Counted from the stretch's first letter, positions 17,920 through 26,760 are shown. The stretch is 64,000 nt of DNA from Algoriphagus marinus (GCF_001936475.1 NZ_MSPQ01000013.1:89127-153126), one strand, 5' to 3'. Numbers and translations are program-made. The notes: generated by a model from the sequence alone, not told the origin.

Positions 17920-19080
17920 TTATTTCTTTTTTCCAAAACCTAACCAAAGATTGAATTCTGCACTCAAACCCACAAATGGCTGAAAGCTATCCACATTCAT
18001 TCCTCCCAATTGTTCTGTAGTGATAAATGTGCCTCCTGCATTGAGTCGAATGACGCGAAAGAAATTATAGCCTAGTCCTACATATATAGGTCTGTCAATA
18101 GGTCCTGAGATACGTTCATTCAGGGCGTTCTCCATATTTCCGGAAATGAAGACTCCCGAGGAAATGGAAAGATTATTCATAAATCGGGCAAAAGTCCGGT
18201 TTCCGAGAGGAAATGAAAATCCCACATAAGGGCTATGAGTAAACTCCTGATCGGGAAGACCTTTGCTTAGCGAAATTGCTCCATATCCAATATTAATTGG
18301 GATTAAGTTTGCGGTTTTTTCTGTTGGATAATTTCGAAAAATCTTCTCGTCAACTCTTACCAGCATATTAGGGCTAAGGTATTGAGCGATCTCTGCTGTC
18401 AATATTTCATTTAATTCTGCTAAATATTGGGCAGCATATATGGCTCGAGCATTGTCATTTTCACCGACTTGGGTTGCATTGTATTTCGCTTTTCCCATTT
18501 TCAGTTTTTCACGTTGCTCAAGTTTAGCTCTTGAGATATCACTGAATCCAGGGAATTTTTCTCCATTTGGAAGCTCAAAGTAATAAGACCCTTTTTCAAG
18601 GATTTGCTCCAAATTTGAGAGAATTACCTCATTTGACTCTGAAAATTTGATGCCTCCTCGTTTTATTGTGGTAATAGTAGACAGATAGGATTCGATGTTT
18701 TGACTAATTAATCGTGTCACTTCATCGATTTGGTCTTTGCCGGCCTTCTGGTAGAAACCAAATTCCAAATAGTAATTTTGGCTTGATCGAAGCGGGTTGG
18801 ATACGAGCACCTGATAGGATAATTCCTTATATCCAAAAGGAGATTTCCAAAAATAAGAATAGCCTGCCTTCTCAGTTTTCTTGGAAGGGTAGATAGTCAA
18901 TTTGACCATTTCTATTTTTTCAGGAATGGAACCCTGTATGTAAAATTCCTTCTCAGCAGGAATTGGGTTTGTACCGTTCAGTTTCCCAGTCACAATATCC
19001 AGGTTGATAGTTTCGATTTGAGCTTGCAAAGGCATTGAACCGAAGAGTAACAACAAGAGGAATAGTAGATTTTTCATCAT
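17920..19080 (-). CDS. Secreted protein of unknown function, outer-membrane operon
   Basis: A 386-residue protein I cannot assign to a family. It has a signal peptide (ending PLQAQ), a beta-rich domain with KIEMVKLTIYPSKKTE and KELSYQVLVSN, a helical middle (RAKLEQREKLKMGKAKYN, IYAAQYLAELNEILTAEI) and a barrel-like C-terminal part with SPYVGFSFPLGNRTF, VGLGYNFFRVIRLNAGG and FVGLSAEFNLWLGFG. The pattern suggests an extracellular or periplasmic domain in front of a short membrane barrel. It lies two bases after the FadL-like gene and four before the OmpA gene, so its job is likely shared with them. Confidence 0.6.
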   Translation of the reverse strand: MMKNLLFLLLLLFGSMPLQAQIETINLDIVTGKLNGTNPIPAEKEFYIQGSIPEKIEMVKLTIYPSKKTEKAGYSYFWKSPFGYKELSYQVLVSNPLRSSQNYYLEFGFYQKAGKDQIDEVTRLISQNIESYLSTITTIKRGGIKFSESNEVILSNLEQILEKGSYYFELPNGEKFPGFSDISRAKLEQREKLKMGKAKYNATQVGENDNARAIYAAQYLAELNEILTAEIAQYLSPNMLVRVDEKIFRNYPTEKTANLIPINIGYGAISLSKGLPDQEFTHSPYVGFSFPLGNRTFARFMNNLSISSGVFISGNMENALNERISGPIDRPIYVGLGYNFFRVIRLNAGGTFITTEQLGGMNVDSFQPFVGLSAEFNLWLGFGKKK

Positions 19081-19082
19081 AC

Positions 19083-20561
19083 TTAGTTAAAATTAAATTT
19101 TTTAAATCGAAAGGAATACCCAACTAATATCCCAATGTTGAAATAGTTGGCTTGAATTATTTTCAAAGAGCCAGTGAGTGGATTGTTTATCTCAACGTCG
19201 TTGAAGCTATTGTCCTGTACAAATTCGTCTGTGCCGCCGAAGCTATAAATTAAACCTAATGTTAAGCTACTTCTTTCTTGATTTATTATTGTTCCGATGG
19301 AAAGGTGATAAATATCCCATTGGCTAAACTCTGTGGTAAGTTGTTGTGCTTCTAATGACGAGCTGTCGAAATATGAAAAATCAGATCTGAAACTTCCCAT
19401 TAAAGAGACATTTGTTTTGATTTTCGTTTGGTACCCGATTGAGAAATTTGTCACTGATTTCATTCCGGTTTCAAGATTTAGAAATTTTTCGCTTCCTAGA
19501 TCTTCTCCAATATTACTTGGTCTTACAAAGACACCAGGTTCAGCTTTAATAATTAAATAAGGATCGAATCCTCCAAAATGGGTGACATTTAAACTGATTA
19601 TAGATTGGCTAATTTGCTTGTGAAAACCTAACCCGATTTCAAATGGTGATTTGTAGTTTGATTTGAGTTTTTCTTGTCGATCAGAGGCAAATGCCGATAA
19701 TCTATTCTCGCCAAATTGAATGTTAGATAGGGTCAAATCTCCTGCCACTGTTCCACTCCCCATTAGCCTTATCCCCGGACTCATCAATGTTAATCCAAGA
19801 CCAAAACCAGGTTTTTGATAGTTAAATCCCATCTTTAAGGCAGTACGCACATTATAGTAATTGACAAACTCGTTTTGATTTCGACCGACGAGAAGCTCAG
19901 TAGTAGGATTAATCAAAAGAGTCCTTGCAGAGAATCTATAATCATAATTAACCGATCTGAAAGTATTGATGAGACTTAAACCAAAGCCAAGATTGGGTTT
20001 TATTTTTCTACCAATACCTAAAGTCAATGCAGTTTCCTGGACGGTGGTATTGATCGATGATTCAGCGACAAGTTCTTCTTTTCCAGGGCTCTCAGCTTCT
20101 TCGATCAAATCAAAATCCCCTACAATTCTTGCATTCCCATTAAACTTAAAACTTACTGGAGTTAATAAACCGTAGCTAATATTCCACTTTGATTTATTGC
20201 GAATAGATCCTGATATAAGTAGCGGGATAGTATTGAATTGGACGCCTTTGAAATCAGCTTTTTGGCCTAATGCATTTTGAACTTTAATATTTTCAATGCC
20301 ATACAAGTTTGCATTAATCGATAGGGTAGTGGTATCGAGGTAGGCTAGATTACCGGGATTATAATATACACCTGCATTGTCTATGGTATCAGTCAAAACC
20401 GCCCCTCCTAAAAGTGCGGCTCTAGTTCCAAACTGATTGTTCCAATGATGTGTGTCTTGAGCATTTGATTTGTGAACGGTGAGGCAAAAAACTAATGAAA
20501 GAATGAAAAATAAGATTTCAGTTTTCTTAGTTAAGTAAGTTTTATGCTGAAACAGAGACAT
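19083..20561 (-). CDS. FadL/OmpP1-like outer-membrane barrel protein
   Basis: A 492-residue protein with a long signal peptide (about 35 residues, ending SNAQ). The N-terminus has FGTRAALLGGAVLTDTIDNAGVYYNPGNLAY, which is the FadL/OmpP1 hatch pattern (GxxAAxxGGA ... YYNPG.LA). The rest is repeated amphipathic strands up to FNIGILVGYSFRFKKFNFN. FadL relatives take up long-chain fatty acids or aromatic hydrocarbons, but the substrate here is unknown. It leads the operon with the 17920 and 15573 genes and is preceded by a 239-base gap holding a long hairpin. Confidence 0.7.
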   Translation of the reverse strand: MSLFQHKTYLTKKTEILFFILSLVFCLTVHKSNAQDTHHWNNQFGTRAALLGGAVLTDTIDNAGVYYNPGNLAYLDTTTLSINANLYGIENIKVQNALGQKADFKGVQFNTIPLLISGSIRNKSKWNISYGLLTPVSFKFNGNARIVGDFDLIEEAESPGKEELVAESSINTTVQETALTLGIGRKIKPNLGFGLSLINTFRSVNYDYRFSARTLLINPTTELLVGRNQNEFVNYYNVRTALKMGFNYQKPGFGLGLTLMSPGIRLMGSGTVAGDLTLSNIQFGENRLSAFASDRQEKLKSNYKSPFEIGLGFHKQISQSIISLNVTHFGGFDPYLIIKAEPGVFVRPSNIGEDLGSEKFLNLETGMKSVTNFSIGYQTKIKTNVSLMGSFRSDFSYFDSSSLEAQQLTTEFSQWDIYHLSIGTIINQERSSLTLGLIYSFGGTDEFVQDNSFNDVEINNPLTGSLKIIQANYFNIGILVGYSFRFKKFNFN

Positions 20562-20671
20562 AATAAAAATTTGTTTATGGAAATAAGAGTTTATTAATTA
20601 TTCATCATATGTCTTAATTTGCAAATTTTAATTCGATTTCTTGTAACCTGCAATAACAATATGACCTACAT

Positions 20672-20724
20672 AATCACCTGCAAGTGAATGAAATTCACTT
20701 GCAGGTGATTTAAATCAAATCACC
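20672..20724. repeat. Long perfect hairpin and nested inverted repeat without T-run
   Basis: An 18-bp perfect stem (20672-20689 with 20693-20710, AATCACCTGCAAGTGAAT) with a 3-base GAA loop lies between the pap2 stop (20800, minus) and the FadL-like start (20561). A second, overlapping inverted repeat GGTGATTT/AAATCACC (20704-20711 with 20717-20724) could form the alternative. Neither end has a T-run, so a simple intrinsic terminator is not assured. It may act as an RNA 3'-end stabiliser, an attenuator or an operator. Confidence 0.6.
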
Positions 20725-20799
20725 GAAAAATATTTTTGTAGCGGAGAGAAAACATGTTCTGATTCCTCAGAATTTGACAAATCAATTGATTTAAAAAAC

Positions 20800-21375
20800 T
20801 TATTTCAAAAATGTTTTTAAGATTTCCCGCTTGACAAATACAATTAAAAACCAAGTAAGTAAGCCGGCAATAATTCCAATAACTGCCCCCAGAAGGATGT
20901 CAAAAGGATAATGAACGCCGAGATAGATCCGAGTGTATGATATGATAAATGCCCAGAGGTAGAGCCATTTCAAAAATGGGATTTTGCCTTTCAGTTTAAG
21001 GTTTAAAAATGTGGCAATTCCAAAAGTGTTTGCCGCATGGGAAGAAACAAACCCGAATAATCCGCCACATCTTCCATAATTATGCATGATTCCTTCCCAA
21101 CGTTCATCATGACAAGGTCTCAAGCGTTCGAAAAATGGCTTCATAAATCCAGAAGTAACTTGATCAGAAATAAGGATAGTCAAAGCAGCTCCTCCTAAGA
21201 CCCACCAAATCCCCTTGTGGTCAGCACGATAAATAAGATAAATCAGTATCGCATAAAATGGAATCCAAGTGATCGTCTGAGTCAATTGAAATACGATTGG
21301 ATCCAGCCAATCTGCATGAAAGCTATTCAGCCAAATAAATAACTCCTCGTCCCAATTTTTTAATTGCTGAATCAT
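20800..21375 (-). CDS. PAP2-superfamily membrane phosphatase
   Basis: A 191-residue inner-membrane protein with about five hydrophobic segments. The three PAP2 active-site motifs are present: KPFFERLRP (K79-P87), FVSSHA (S111, S112, H113) and RIYLGVHYPFD (R149, H155, D159). Members dephosphorylate lipid phosphates such as undecaprenyl pyrophosphate or phosphatidylglycerol phosphate, or act as LPS lipid A phosphatases; which one applies is not shown. Its ATG overlaps the hemF stop (ATGA), so it is cotranscribed with hemF and tamL. Confidence 0.9.
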   Translation of the reverse strand: MIQQLKNWDEELFIWLNSFHADWLDPIVFQLTQTITWIPFYAILIYLIYRADHKGIWWVLGGAALTILISDQVTSGFMKPFFERLRPCHDERWEGIMHNYGRCGGLFGFVSSHAANTFGIATFLNLKLKGKIPFLKWLYLWAFIISYTRIYLGVHYPFDILLGAVIGIIAGLLTWFLIVFVKREILKTFLK

Positions 21376-22283
21376 TTCTCAAAATTTAGCCAATCGATAC
21401 CTTTTCTTAAATTTTTTTGTGTGAAGTCCTCCATGCTACCTTCAACTACCTCATGCATGTATTCCCAGTTGGCCACAGGAGGCATACTCATTAGAATACT
21501 TTCTGTTCTCCCATTTGTGTCCAATCCAAATTTTGTTCCTGCATCCCATACCAAGTTGAATTCTACATATCTTCCCCGCCTCAAACCTTGCCAGGAAACC
21601 TCATTTTCCCCATAGGGCAAAGAAGAGTTTTTCGACATAAAGTGTCCATAAACCTCAGGGAAGAGTCTTCCAATCGCCAGACTAAAATCAAGTATTTTTT
21701 CAAATCCTTCATCATTCTCAGCTTTGAGCCTATCATAAAAAATACCTCCTATACCTCGGGTTTCATCTCTATGCTTTATGAAAAAGTAGTCGTCTGCCCA
21801 ATTTTTGAATTTTGGGTAATAGTCCTTTTCAAACCTATCGCAGACTTCTTTGACTTTTTGGTGGAAATAAGATGCATCTGCAGGATCAATGTAATGAGGG
21901 GTGAGATCAATTCCTCCACCAAACCAATATTCACCATTATCCATTTCAAAATACCTAATATTCATATGAATGATAGGTACCATCGGACTCTTGGGGTGAA
22001 TCACGATAGATACTCCGGTTGCAAAAAAATCTGCCTCGTCTAGACCAAGTTTATCCAAAATCTTTTTTGGGGTAGGACCATGTACCGCAGAGAAGGCGAT
22101 TCCCGCTTTCTCAAGAATCGCTCCGTTTCTGAAGATTCGAGTTCTTCCACCTCCTCCTTCAGCACGATTCCATTTGTCCTCTTCAAAATATCCGCTTCCA
22201 TCTGCTTTGGAGATTCGCTCGCAGATGTAGTCTTGCATTTGCTGGTAGATTTCAGCGATTTCTTCTTTTGTTTTTCTTGCCAT
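21372..22283 (-). CDS. hemF: Oxygen-dependent coproporphyrinogen III oxidase
   Basis: Converts coproporphyrinogen III to protoporphyrinogen IX in haem synthesis, using oxygen. At 303 residues it is full length. Signature stretches are GGGGRTRIFRNG, GVSIVIHPKSPMVPIIHMNIRYFE, WFGGGIDLTPHYI, KHRDETRGIGGIFYD and RGRYVEFNLVWDAGTKFGL, the family's most conserved blocks. It sits between tamL and pap2 in an operon (17 bases after tamL, four-base overlap with pap2), a grouping with no obvious metabolic link. Confidence 0.95.
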   Translation of the reverse strand: MARKTKEEIAEIYQQMQDYICERISKADGSGYFEEDKWNRAEGGGGRTRIFRNGAILEKAGIAFSAVHGPTPKKILDKLGLDEADFFATGVSIVIHPKSPMVPIIHMNIRYFEMDNGEYWFGGGIDLTPHYIDPADASYFHQKVKEVCDRFEKDYYPKFKNWADDYFFIKHRDETRGIGGIFYDRLKAENDEGFEKILDFSLAIGRLFPEVYGHFMSKNSSLPYGENEVSWQGLRRGRYVEFNLVWDAGTKFGLDTNGRTESILMSMPPVANWEYMHEVVEGSMEDFTQKNLRKGIDWLNFEK

Positions 22284-22300
22284 TTCCTTGATATGATGAA

Positions 22301-24721
22301 TTAGAATGGATAACCTATCCCAAAATTAAGAACGGTTTGGCCTTTTACACCAAATGGATTTTTAAGTGATATGTTGTCAAAAACCCATCTTTCGCCTTCA
22401 GGCTGGGCTGGGTCAATTGCTTTCGTTGCCAAATCTAACCTTATAACTAAAAAGTCGAAATCCATTCGTAGACCAATTCCAGAACCAACGGCAATTTCTT
22501 TATAAAAGCGATTAAAGCGGAAATCTGCACCTGGTCTGGAATTATCCACTCCAATTACCCAGGAATTACCTGCATCTATAAAAAGAGCCATGTCAAAATA
22601 CCCGATAAGTTTTCGTCGGTATTCAAGCATTGTTTCAAATATCATCTCAGCAGGCTGTTCGACAGGATAATCATAAGGTCCTCTTTCGCCTATTCTTGGA
22701 GAGTAACTTCCAGGCCCTAGCCTTCGGGCCTGCCATGCTCTAATGCTTGTACCTCCTCCTGCGAAGAAATACTTTTCATAAGGAAGAATACCATTACTGA
22801 TACCGTAGGGTTGAGCAATTCCAAAATTAGCTCTGTAAGCTAAAGTCTGCTTTTTGTCCAAAGGGTAATACCTTCTAAAGTCTGCCTGGAATTTGAGCCA
22901 TTGAAAATTAGCAAATTCAATGTCCTCACTGTTGTCTTTGACATTCAGGAAGTTCAAGCTAGTCCCACCACTTTCAGCAAAAAGGCGGAGGAGTGAGGCA
23001 CTATTGTTTTTGAAATTACCGTATTGATTGAAGTTAATAATCGACTGTCCCGATATTGAACTGATAAATGAAGGTAAGAATGACCAAATCAGGTTATTGC
23101 CTTGACTTTGAAGATCTGTTAGTATTTGAAGAAATTCATCCTGAATCTGAGGTGTTCGAATGTAATTTAGGTCAGCCGCATTGATGGTAAATTGCTGACG
23201 GTTGTTTTGAGTAGCCCAAGTGTAAGACAGCAAACCATTCAAGCCACTCCGGGTGTATTCTGGTCTGTTGGTATAGTTGTATCCAATTTGGGTCCTGGTA
23301 TTTGGGTTGAACTTCCCGAATTTTTGTAGACTCGATTGATAGAATGGGATCAGAAATCTTGGAAATATGACCGAAGCTGAAGTCCCTAATTCTCTACTCT
23401 GGTAGACTCCCTGATCGGTAGCTGACGCTACTCCTTCCAGTCCTGCGCGGAAGTTGAATTCCAAAATCTCTCCTGCCCTAAAAAAGTTTCGATTCCGGAG
23501 TGAGGCACTGAAGAAAGGACCGGGAAGCTGCTCGGTGATGCTTAGACCAAGCTGGTTAGTCAGTTGATATTTTTGGTTTGGTTGAGTTACGATTTTAGCT
23601 AGGAGTGAGGTGCCTAAAGTATCAAAGGAAATATTGATGAATCGAAAAAGATCGAGATTACTCAGTTGTTTCTGCGTCTCAATAAAATCAGAACGCTTAT
23701 ATCGCTCGCCTTTTTGGAAGAAGATTCTTGAGGATAATATTTTTTCAGAATAACGATCTCTATAGAATTCAAAATCAATATTTCTAAAGTTTCGGATTAC
23801 ATTTCTGTCTTCAAAATCTTCAGAAGGGGGATTTACGAAAAAATAAATTGAGTCAATTGTATAGACTTCATGATCCTCTGAAAATGTGGGTTTTAGAATT
23901 CTTTGCTCTGCGTTTATTGATTTTTTAGCAGTATCATAATAAAGGTTGTAATCTATAAACCCTTTATTAAACATGAAATACCCGTTATTTTTTAAAAGAT
24001 CTTCAATCCGATTCCGCTCAGATACAAAAGCATCTTGATCGTAATATTGTCCAACTTTCAAATAAGATTTGTTTTGACTCTGAGCAAGCAACTTTTTGAT
24101 AGACTCGTTATCAGAATTGGTATAAATGGAATCTATTGTGTAAGGTTTTTTCTCATCAATCAGATAGGTTACTGTTGCTTTTTTCTTTTTAGTCTCAACC
24201 CTAAAGTCGACATCTGAGTCTAAAAAACCATGATTATAGAGGTAATTGTCTATTTCAGTTACAGTGAGTTGAGTTTTACCACTATCAAGTTTGGTTACCG
24301 GATTTCCAGTCCGCATGAGGAAGTTTCCAAACTCTAATTTTTCCTCATAATCCTTTATTTTGGATTCAAGTTTATCTGCTCTTTTTTGAAGCTTTCTATC
24401 TCCTTCGTTTTCCTTTAGTTGAGATTTGGCCTCCTGAAGCTCTATTCTTTTATTTTCAAGCTTATTGGCGACTTTTGCACTATCATAAAAACTTTCGCCT
24501 AGGCGGTAAATGGTAACGCCTAAAGAGCTATTAGTCAGTGGGATTCGAGTGTTTGGCTCTGAAAGGAAAAGATTGGAAATAGCCTCTTCATCGGATTTTT
24601 CAATTCCTTCCAGCTTATTTTCATAAAGTGCATATTGACCCTCTGGTAGGTTTTTAGTCAATGAACAACTGCCAATTATCCAAAGAACAGTGATAAAAAG
24701 TATATATTTGAGGGATTTCAA
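22301..24721 (-). CDS. tamL: TamL: lipidated BamA/TamA-family outer-membrane assembly protein
   Basis: Bacteroidota carry a lipoprotein form of the translocation-and-assembly barrel, TamL, which works with a TamB-like partner. The signal peptide has lipobox IIGSC, and the mature protein begins CSLTKNLPEGQYALYENKL, as in known TamL proteins. A coiled region (LQEAKSQLKENEGDRKLQK) and POTRA-like repeats follow. The C-terminal barrel shows RNFFRAGEILEFNFRAG, the FFAGGGTSIRAWQARRLGPGSY loop and an aromatic last strand VLNFGIGYPF. No ATG precedes the signal peptide. TTG 24721 gives a 19-residue signal; TTG 24751 is an alternative. hemF follows 17 bases on. Confidence 0.85.
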   Translation of the reverse strand: MKSLKYILFITVLWIIGSCSLTKNLPEGQYALYENKLEGIEKSDEEAISNLFLSEPNTRIPLTNSSLGVTIYRLGESFYDSAKVANKLENKRIELQEAKSQLKENEGDRKLQKRADKLESKIKDYEEKLEFGNFLMRTGNPVTKLDSGKTQLTVTEIDNYLYNHGFLDSDVDFRVETKKKKATVTYLIDEKKPYTIDSIYTNSDNESIKKLLAQSQNKSYLKVGQYYDQDAFVSERNRIEDLLKNNGYFMFNKGFIDYNLYYDTAKKSINAEQRILKPTFSEDHEVYTIDSIYFFVNPPSEDFEDRNVIRNFRNIDFEFYRDRYSEKILSSRIFFQKGERYKRSDFIETQKQLSNLDLFRFINISFDTLGTSLLAKIVTQPNQKYQLTNQLGLSITEQLPGPFFSASLRNRNFFRAGEILEFNFRAGLEGVASATDQGVYQSRELGTSASVIFPRFLIPFYQSSLQKFGKFNPNTRTQIGYNYTNRPEYTRSGLNGLLSYTWATQNNRQQFTINAADLNYIRTPQIQDEFLQILTDLQSQGNNLIWSFLPSFISSISGQSIINFNQYGNFKNNSASLLRLFAESGGTSLNFLNVKDNSEDIEFANFQWLKFQADFRRYYPLDKKQTLAYRANFGIAQPYGISNGILPYEKYFFAGGGTSIRAWQARRLGPGSYSPRIGERGPYDYPVEQPAEMIFETMLEYRRKLIGYFDMALFIDAGNSWVIGVDNSRPGADFRFNRFYKEIAVGSGIGLRMDFDFLVIRLDLATKAIDPAQPEGERWVFDNISLKNPFGVKGQTVLNFGIGYPF
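24703..24710 (+). promoter_or_regulatory. Candidate -7 promoter element of the methyltransferase gene
   Basis: TATATTTG is an exact TAnnTTTG match 30 bases before the ATG at 24741, inside the tamL signal-peptide coding region. No clear -33 box is visible. Confidence 0.4.
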
Positions 24722-24740
24722 AATGGAAGAATAAGTCCGA

Positions 24741-25487
24741 ATGCTTAGCAAAAATACAGTTAAGTTTATAAAATCCTTACATCAGAAGAAATTCCGGAAT
24801 CAGGAACAACGATTCTTTGTGGAAGGTGAGAAAAGCGTGTTGGAGGTACTTAATTCTACTTTTGAAGTAGAACTATTACTTGCCACAGAAACCTTCATTT
24901 CTGCGAACCGAGTTTTAATTTCTGAAGCCAAAACAGAGTTGATCCCGGTGACTCAGAAACAACTTGAAGGTCTCGGACAATACCAGAGCAATGATAGTGC
25001 CTTAGCTGTAGTCAAACTTAAATCTAATGAGGAATTCAATTATCCTGCAGGAGAATTAGTAATCGGTTTGGATGATGTGCGTGATCCCGGAAATCTAGGG
25101 ACAATCATTCGGATTGCAGATTGGTATGGAATAAAACATCTGGTTTTTTCGCAGCAAACCGCCGATTTTTATAACCCAAAAGTGATTCAAGCAAGTATGG
25201 GTTCTTTTACAAGAGTTAATTTTTTCTATACGGATCTCAAAAATATTTTTGAGAAATGGGATGTTCCCGTATATGGAGCTTTTCTAAACGGTCAAAATAT
25301 TCACCAAATGACTAAACCTGCTCCTGGAATTATTTTAATGGGGAATGAATCCCAAGGTATCTCTGGCGAATTAGAAAAGTTGGTAACACAGAAAGTGACA
25401 ATTCCAGGTTTTGGGGCAGCAGAGTCCTTGAATGTGGCAATTGCAACTGCGATTATTTGTGATAATTTCAAGCGACTTCTACCTTGA
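24741..25487 (+). CDS. SpoU/TrmH-family RNA 2'-O-methyltransferase
   Basis: Methylates the 2'-hydroxyl of a ribose in rRNA or tRNA with S-adenosylmethionine. The 248-residue protein has an N-terminal substrate-binding domain (about 1-90, RFFVEGEKSVLEVL) and a SPOUT knot domain with motif 1 DDVRDPGNLGTIIRIADW (111-128), motif 2 LMGNESQGI (about 199-207) and motif 3 IPGFGAAESLNVAIATAI. The motif set matches RlmB/TrmH-type enzymes; the exact nucleotide cannot be told. It starts at ATG 24741, head-to-head with tamL, and overlaps the following SBF gene by four bases. Confidence 0.9.
   Translation: MLSKNTVKFIKSLHQKKFRNQEQRFFVEGEKSVLEVLNSTFEVELLLATETFISANRVLISEAKTELIPVTQKQLEGLGQYQSNDSALAVVKLKSNEEFNYPAGELVIGLDDVRDPGNLGTIIRIADWYGIKHLVFSQQTADFYNPKVIQASMGSFTRVNFFYTDLKNIFEKWDVPVYGAFLNGQNIHQMTKPAPGIILMGNESQGISGELEKLVTQKVTIPGFGAAESLNVAIATAIICDNFKRLLP
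24749..24756 (-). promoter_or_regulatory. Candidate -7 promoter element of tamL
   Basis: The minus strand reads TATTTTTG, an exact TAnnTTTG match that overlaps the start region of the divergent methyltransferase gene. Its predicted start near 24742 would exclude TTG 24751 and favour TTG 24721. No -33 box is clear. Confidence 0.35.
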
Positions 25488-26479
25488 AAAGTTCGGGAAT
25501 AGTAGGTCTCCTTAATAAAGTAGGAATAAATGGCTTTTTGCTGGGCTTATTTGCCGCAATATTGCTAGGCTGGCTTTTTCCTCAATTTGGATCATCTGAT
25601 TCGGGCATTCCCTGGAAGCAAATTATTAATATAGGAATAGGGTTGGTTTTTTTCTTTTATGGAGTGAAACTTGACCCTAAGCAATTGAGATCGGGGCTTC
25701 AAAACTGGAAGTTGCATGTACTGATCCAACTTACTACTTTCTTTATTTTCCCACTACTGGTTTTAGGGATTCTCCAAATAGCTCCTTGGATAGAGGATGA
25801 TTTTAAACTTGGAATTACTTACCTATCAGTTCTGCCTTCGACGGTAAGTGCATCGGTTGTCATGGTTTCTTTAGCCAGAGGAAATATTCCTGCAGCGATT
25901 TTTAATGCGAGTATTTCGAGTTTAATAGGTGTTGTGATTACTCCCGCCTGGATGGGGATTCTGGGAAATTCTTCCGGAATGGACCTGGATTTTACTTCCA
26001 CTTTAGGTGAATTGACTCTCAAAGTACTGCTTCCTGTTTTTTTAGGGATATCTCTTCATAAATTGATTTTTCCAAAACTTGAAAAATATCTTTCAAAATT
26101 GAAAATGCTTGATCAGACCGTGATCATGATTATTGTTTATACTTCGTTTGCACAGTCATTTTCGCAGGAGGTTTTTTCGCCTTACCAATTGAGTACGCTT
26201 TTTAAAATCAGTTTTTCAATGTTGATTTTATTCTTTTTGATTTGGTCTATCATTGAGATTTTCAGTCGTTTACTTGGATTCAAATTGGAAGATCGAATCA
26301 CCGCTTTATTTTGCGGGTCAAAAAAATCACTTGTTCAGGGGGTAGTAATCGGAAAAGTAATTTTTCCAGATCCTGCGATTTTGGGTTTAGTATTGCTTCC
26401 GGTTATGCTTTACCATATTCAGCAATTAATAGCAGGTTCCATAATAGCAAGTTGGTTTGCTAGAAGTAAAAAAGCCTGA
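25484..26479 (+). CDS. SBF-like (bile acid:sodium symporter superfamily) transporter
   Basis: A 331-residue inner-membrane protein with about nine to ten transmembrane segments of the PF13593 SBF-like/YfeH type. It begins with a cytoplasmic stretch and a membrane segment FLLGLFAAILLGWLFP; conserved parts are GIGLVFFFYGVKLDP, the discontinuous helix PSTVSASVVMVSLARGN and FCGSKKSLVQGV, the second crossover motif. Known relatives transport bile acids or organic anions with sodium, but the substrate here is unknown. The first start codon is TTG, overlapping the methyltransferase stop (TTGA); no upstream ATG is in frame and the next Met is near residue 121, so TTG is well supported. Confidence 0.88.
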   Translation: MKSSGIVGLLNKVGINGFLLGLFAAILLGWLFPQFGSSDSGIPWKQIINIGIGLVFFFYGVKLDPKQLRSGLQNWKLHVLIQLTTFFIFPLLVLGILQIAPWIEDDFKLGITYLSVLPSTVSASVVMVSLARGNIPAAIFNASISSLIGVVITPAWMGILGNSSGMDLDFTSTLGELTLKVLLPVFLGISLHKLIFPKLEKYLSKLKMLDQTVIMIIVYTSFAQSFSQEVFSPYQLSTLFKISFSMLILFFLIWSIIEIFSRLLGFKLEDRITALFCGSKKSLVQGVVIGKVIFPDPAILGLVLLPVMLYHIQQLIAGSIIASWFARSKKA

Positions 26480-26490
26480 TTACTCAGGCT
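26471..26490 (+). terminator. Short terminator after the SBF-like gene
   Basis: An 8-bp stem (AAGCCTGA 26471-26478 with TCAGGCTT 26483-26490) with a 4-base loop overlaps the SBF stop, with a T-rich tail. It may serve both this gene and the convergent ACBP gene. Confidence 0.55.
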
Positions 26491-26499
26491 TCAATTCTT

Positions 26500-26760
26500 T
26501 TAAAGATGTTTTTTCGATAATTCTTCGACAAGCTCTATATATGCACTGATTGCTTCTTCTTTGCTTTTTCCCTTATAGTTTAGCCAGCTATTGTATTTGG
26601 CTGCTGCTTTGAAATCAAATCCTCCAGGTCTTTCTGTTAGATTGTCACCTTCTGTGGCTTGTTTGTATAAGCCGTAAAGCTTAAGCAAATCCTCATTGCT
26701 TGGTTTAGAAGTGAATTGCTGTGTGAGGTTTTTAGCTTCCTCTAAATTTGTAATAGTCAT
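26500..26760 (-). CDS. Acyl-CoA-binding protein
   Basis: An 86-residue soluble four-helix ACBP that binds long-chain acyl-CoA esters in the cytoplasm. The family pattern is clear: LLKLYGLYKQATEGDN (25-40), RPGGFDFKAAAKYNSW (44-59) and GKSKEEAISAYIELVEEL (63-81), with the conserved Tyr and Lys residues that contact the CoA. ACBP genes are uncommon in bacteria but known in Bacteroidota. It is convergent with the SBF transporter gene and lies downstream of citrate synthase on the same strand, with a terminator in between. Confidence 0.92.
   Translation of the reverse strand: MTITNLEEAKNLTQQFTSKPSNEDLLKLYGLYKQATEGDNLTERPGGFDFKAAAKYNSWLNYKGKSKEEAISAYIELVEELSKKHL

Noticed and set aside
21588..22043. 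151-codon plus-strand frame
   Set aside because: It runs opposite hemF, whose conserved motifs fill the same bases.
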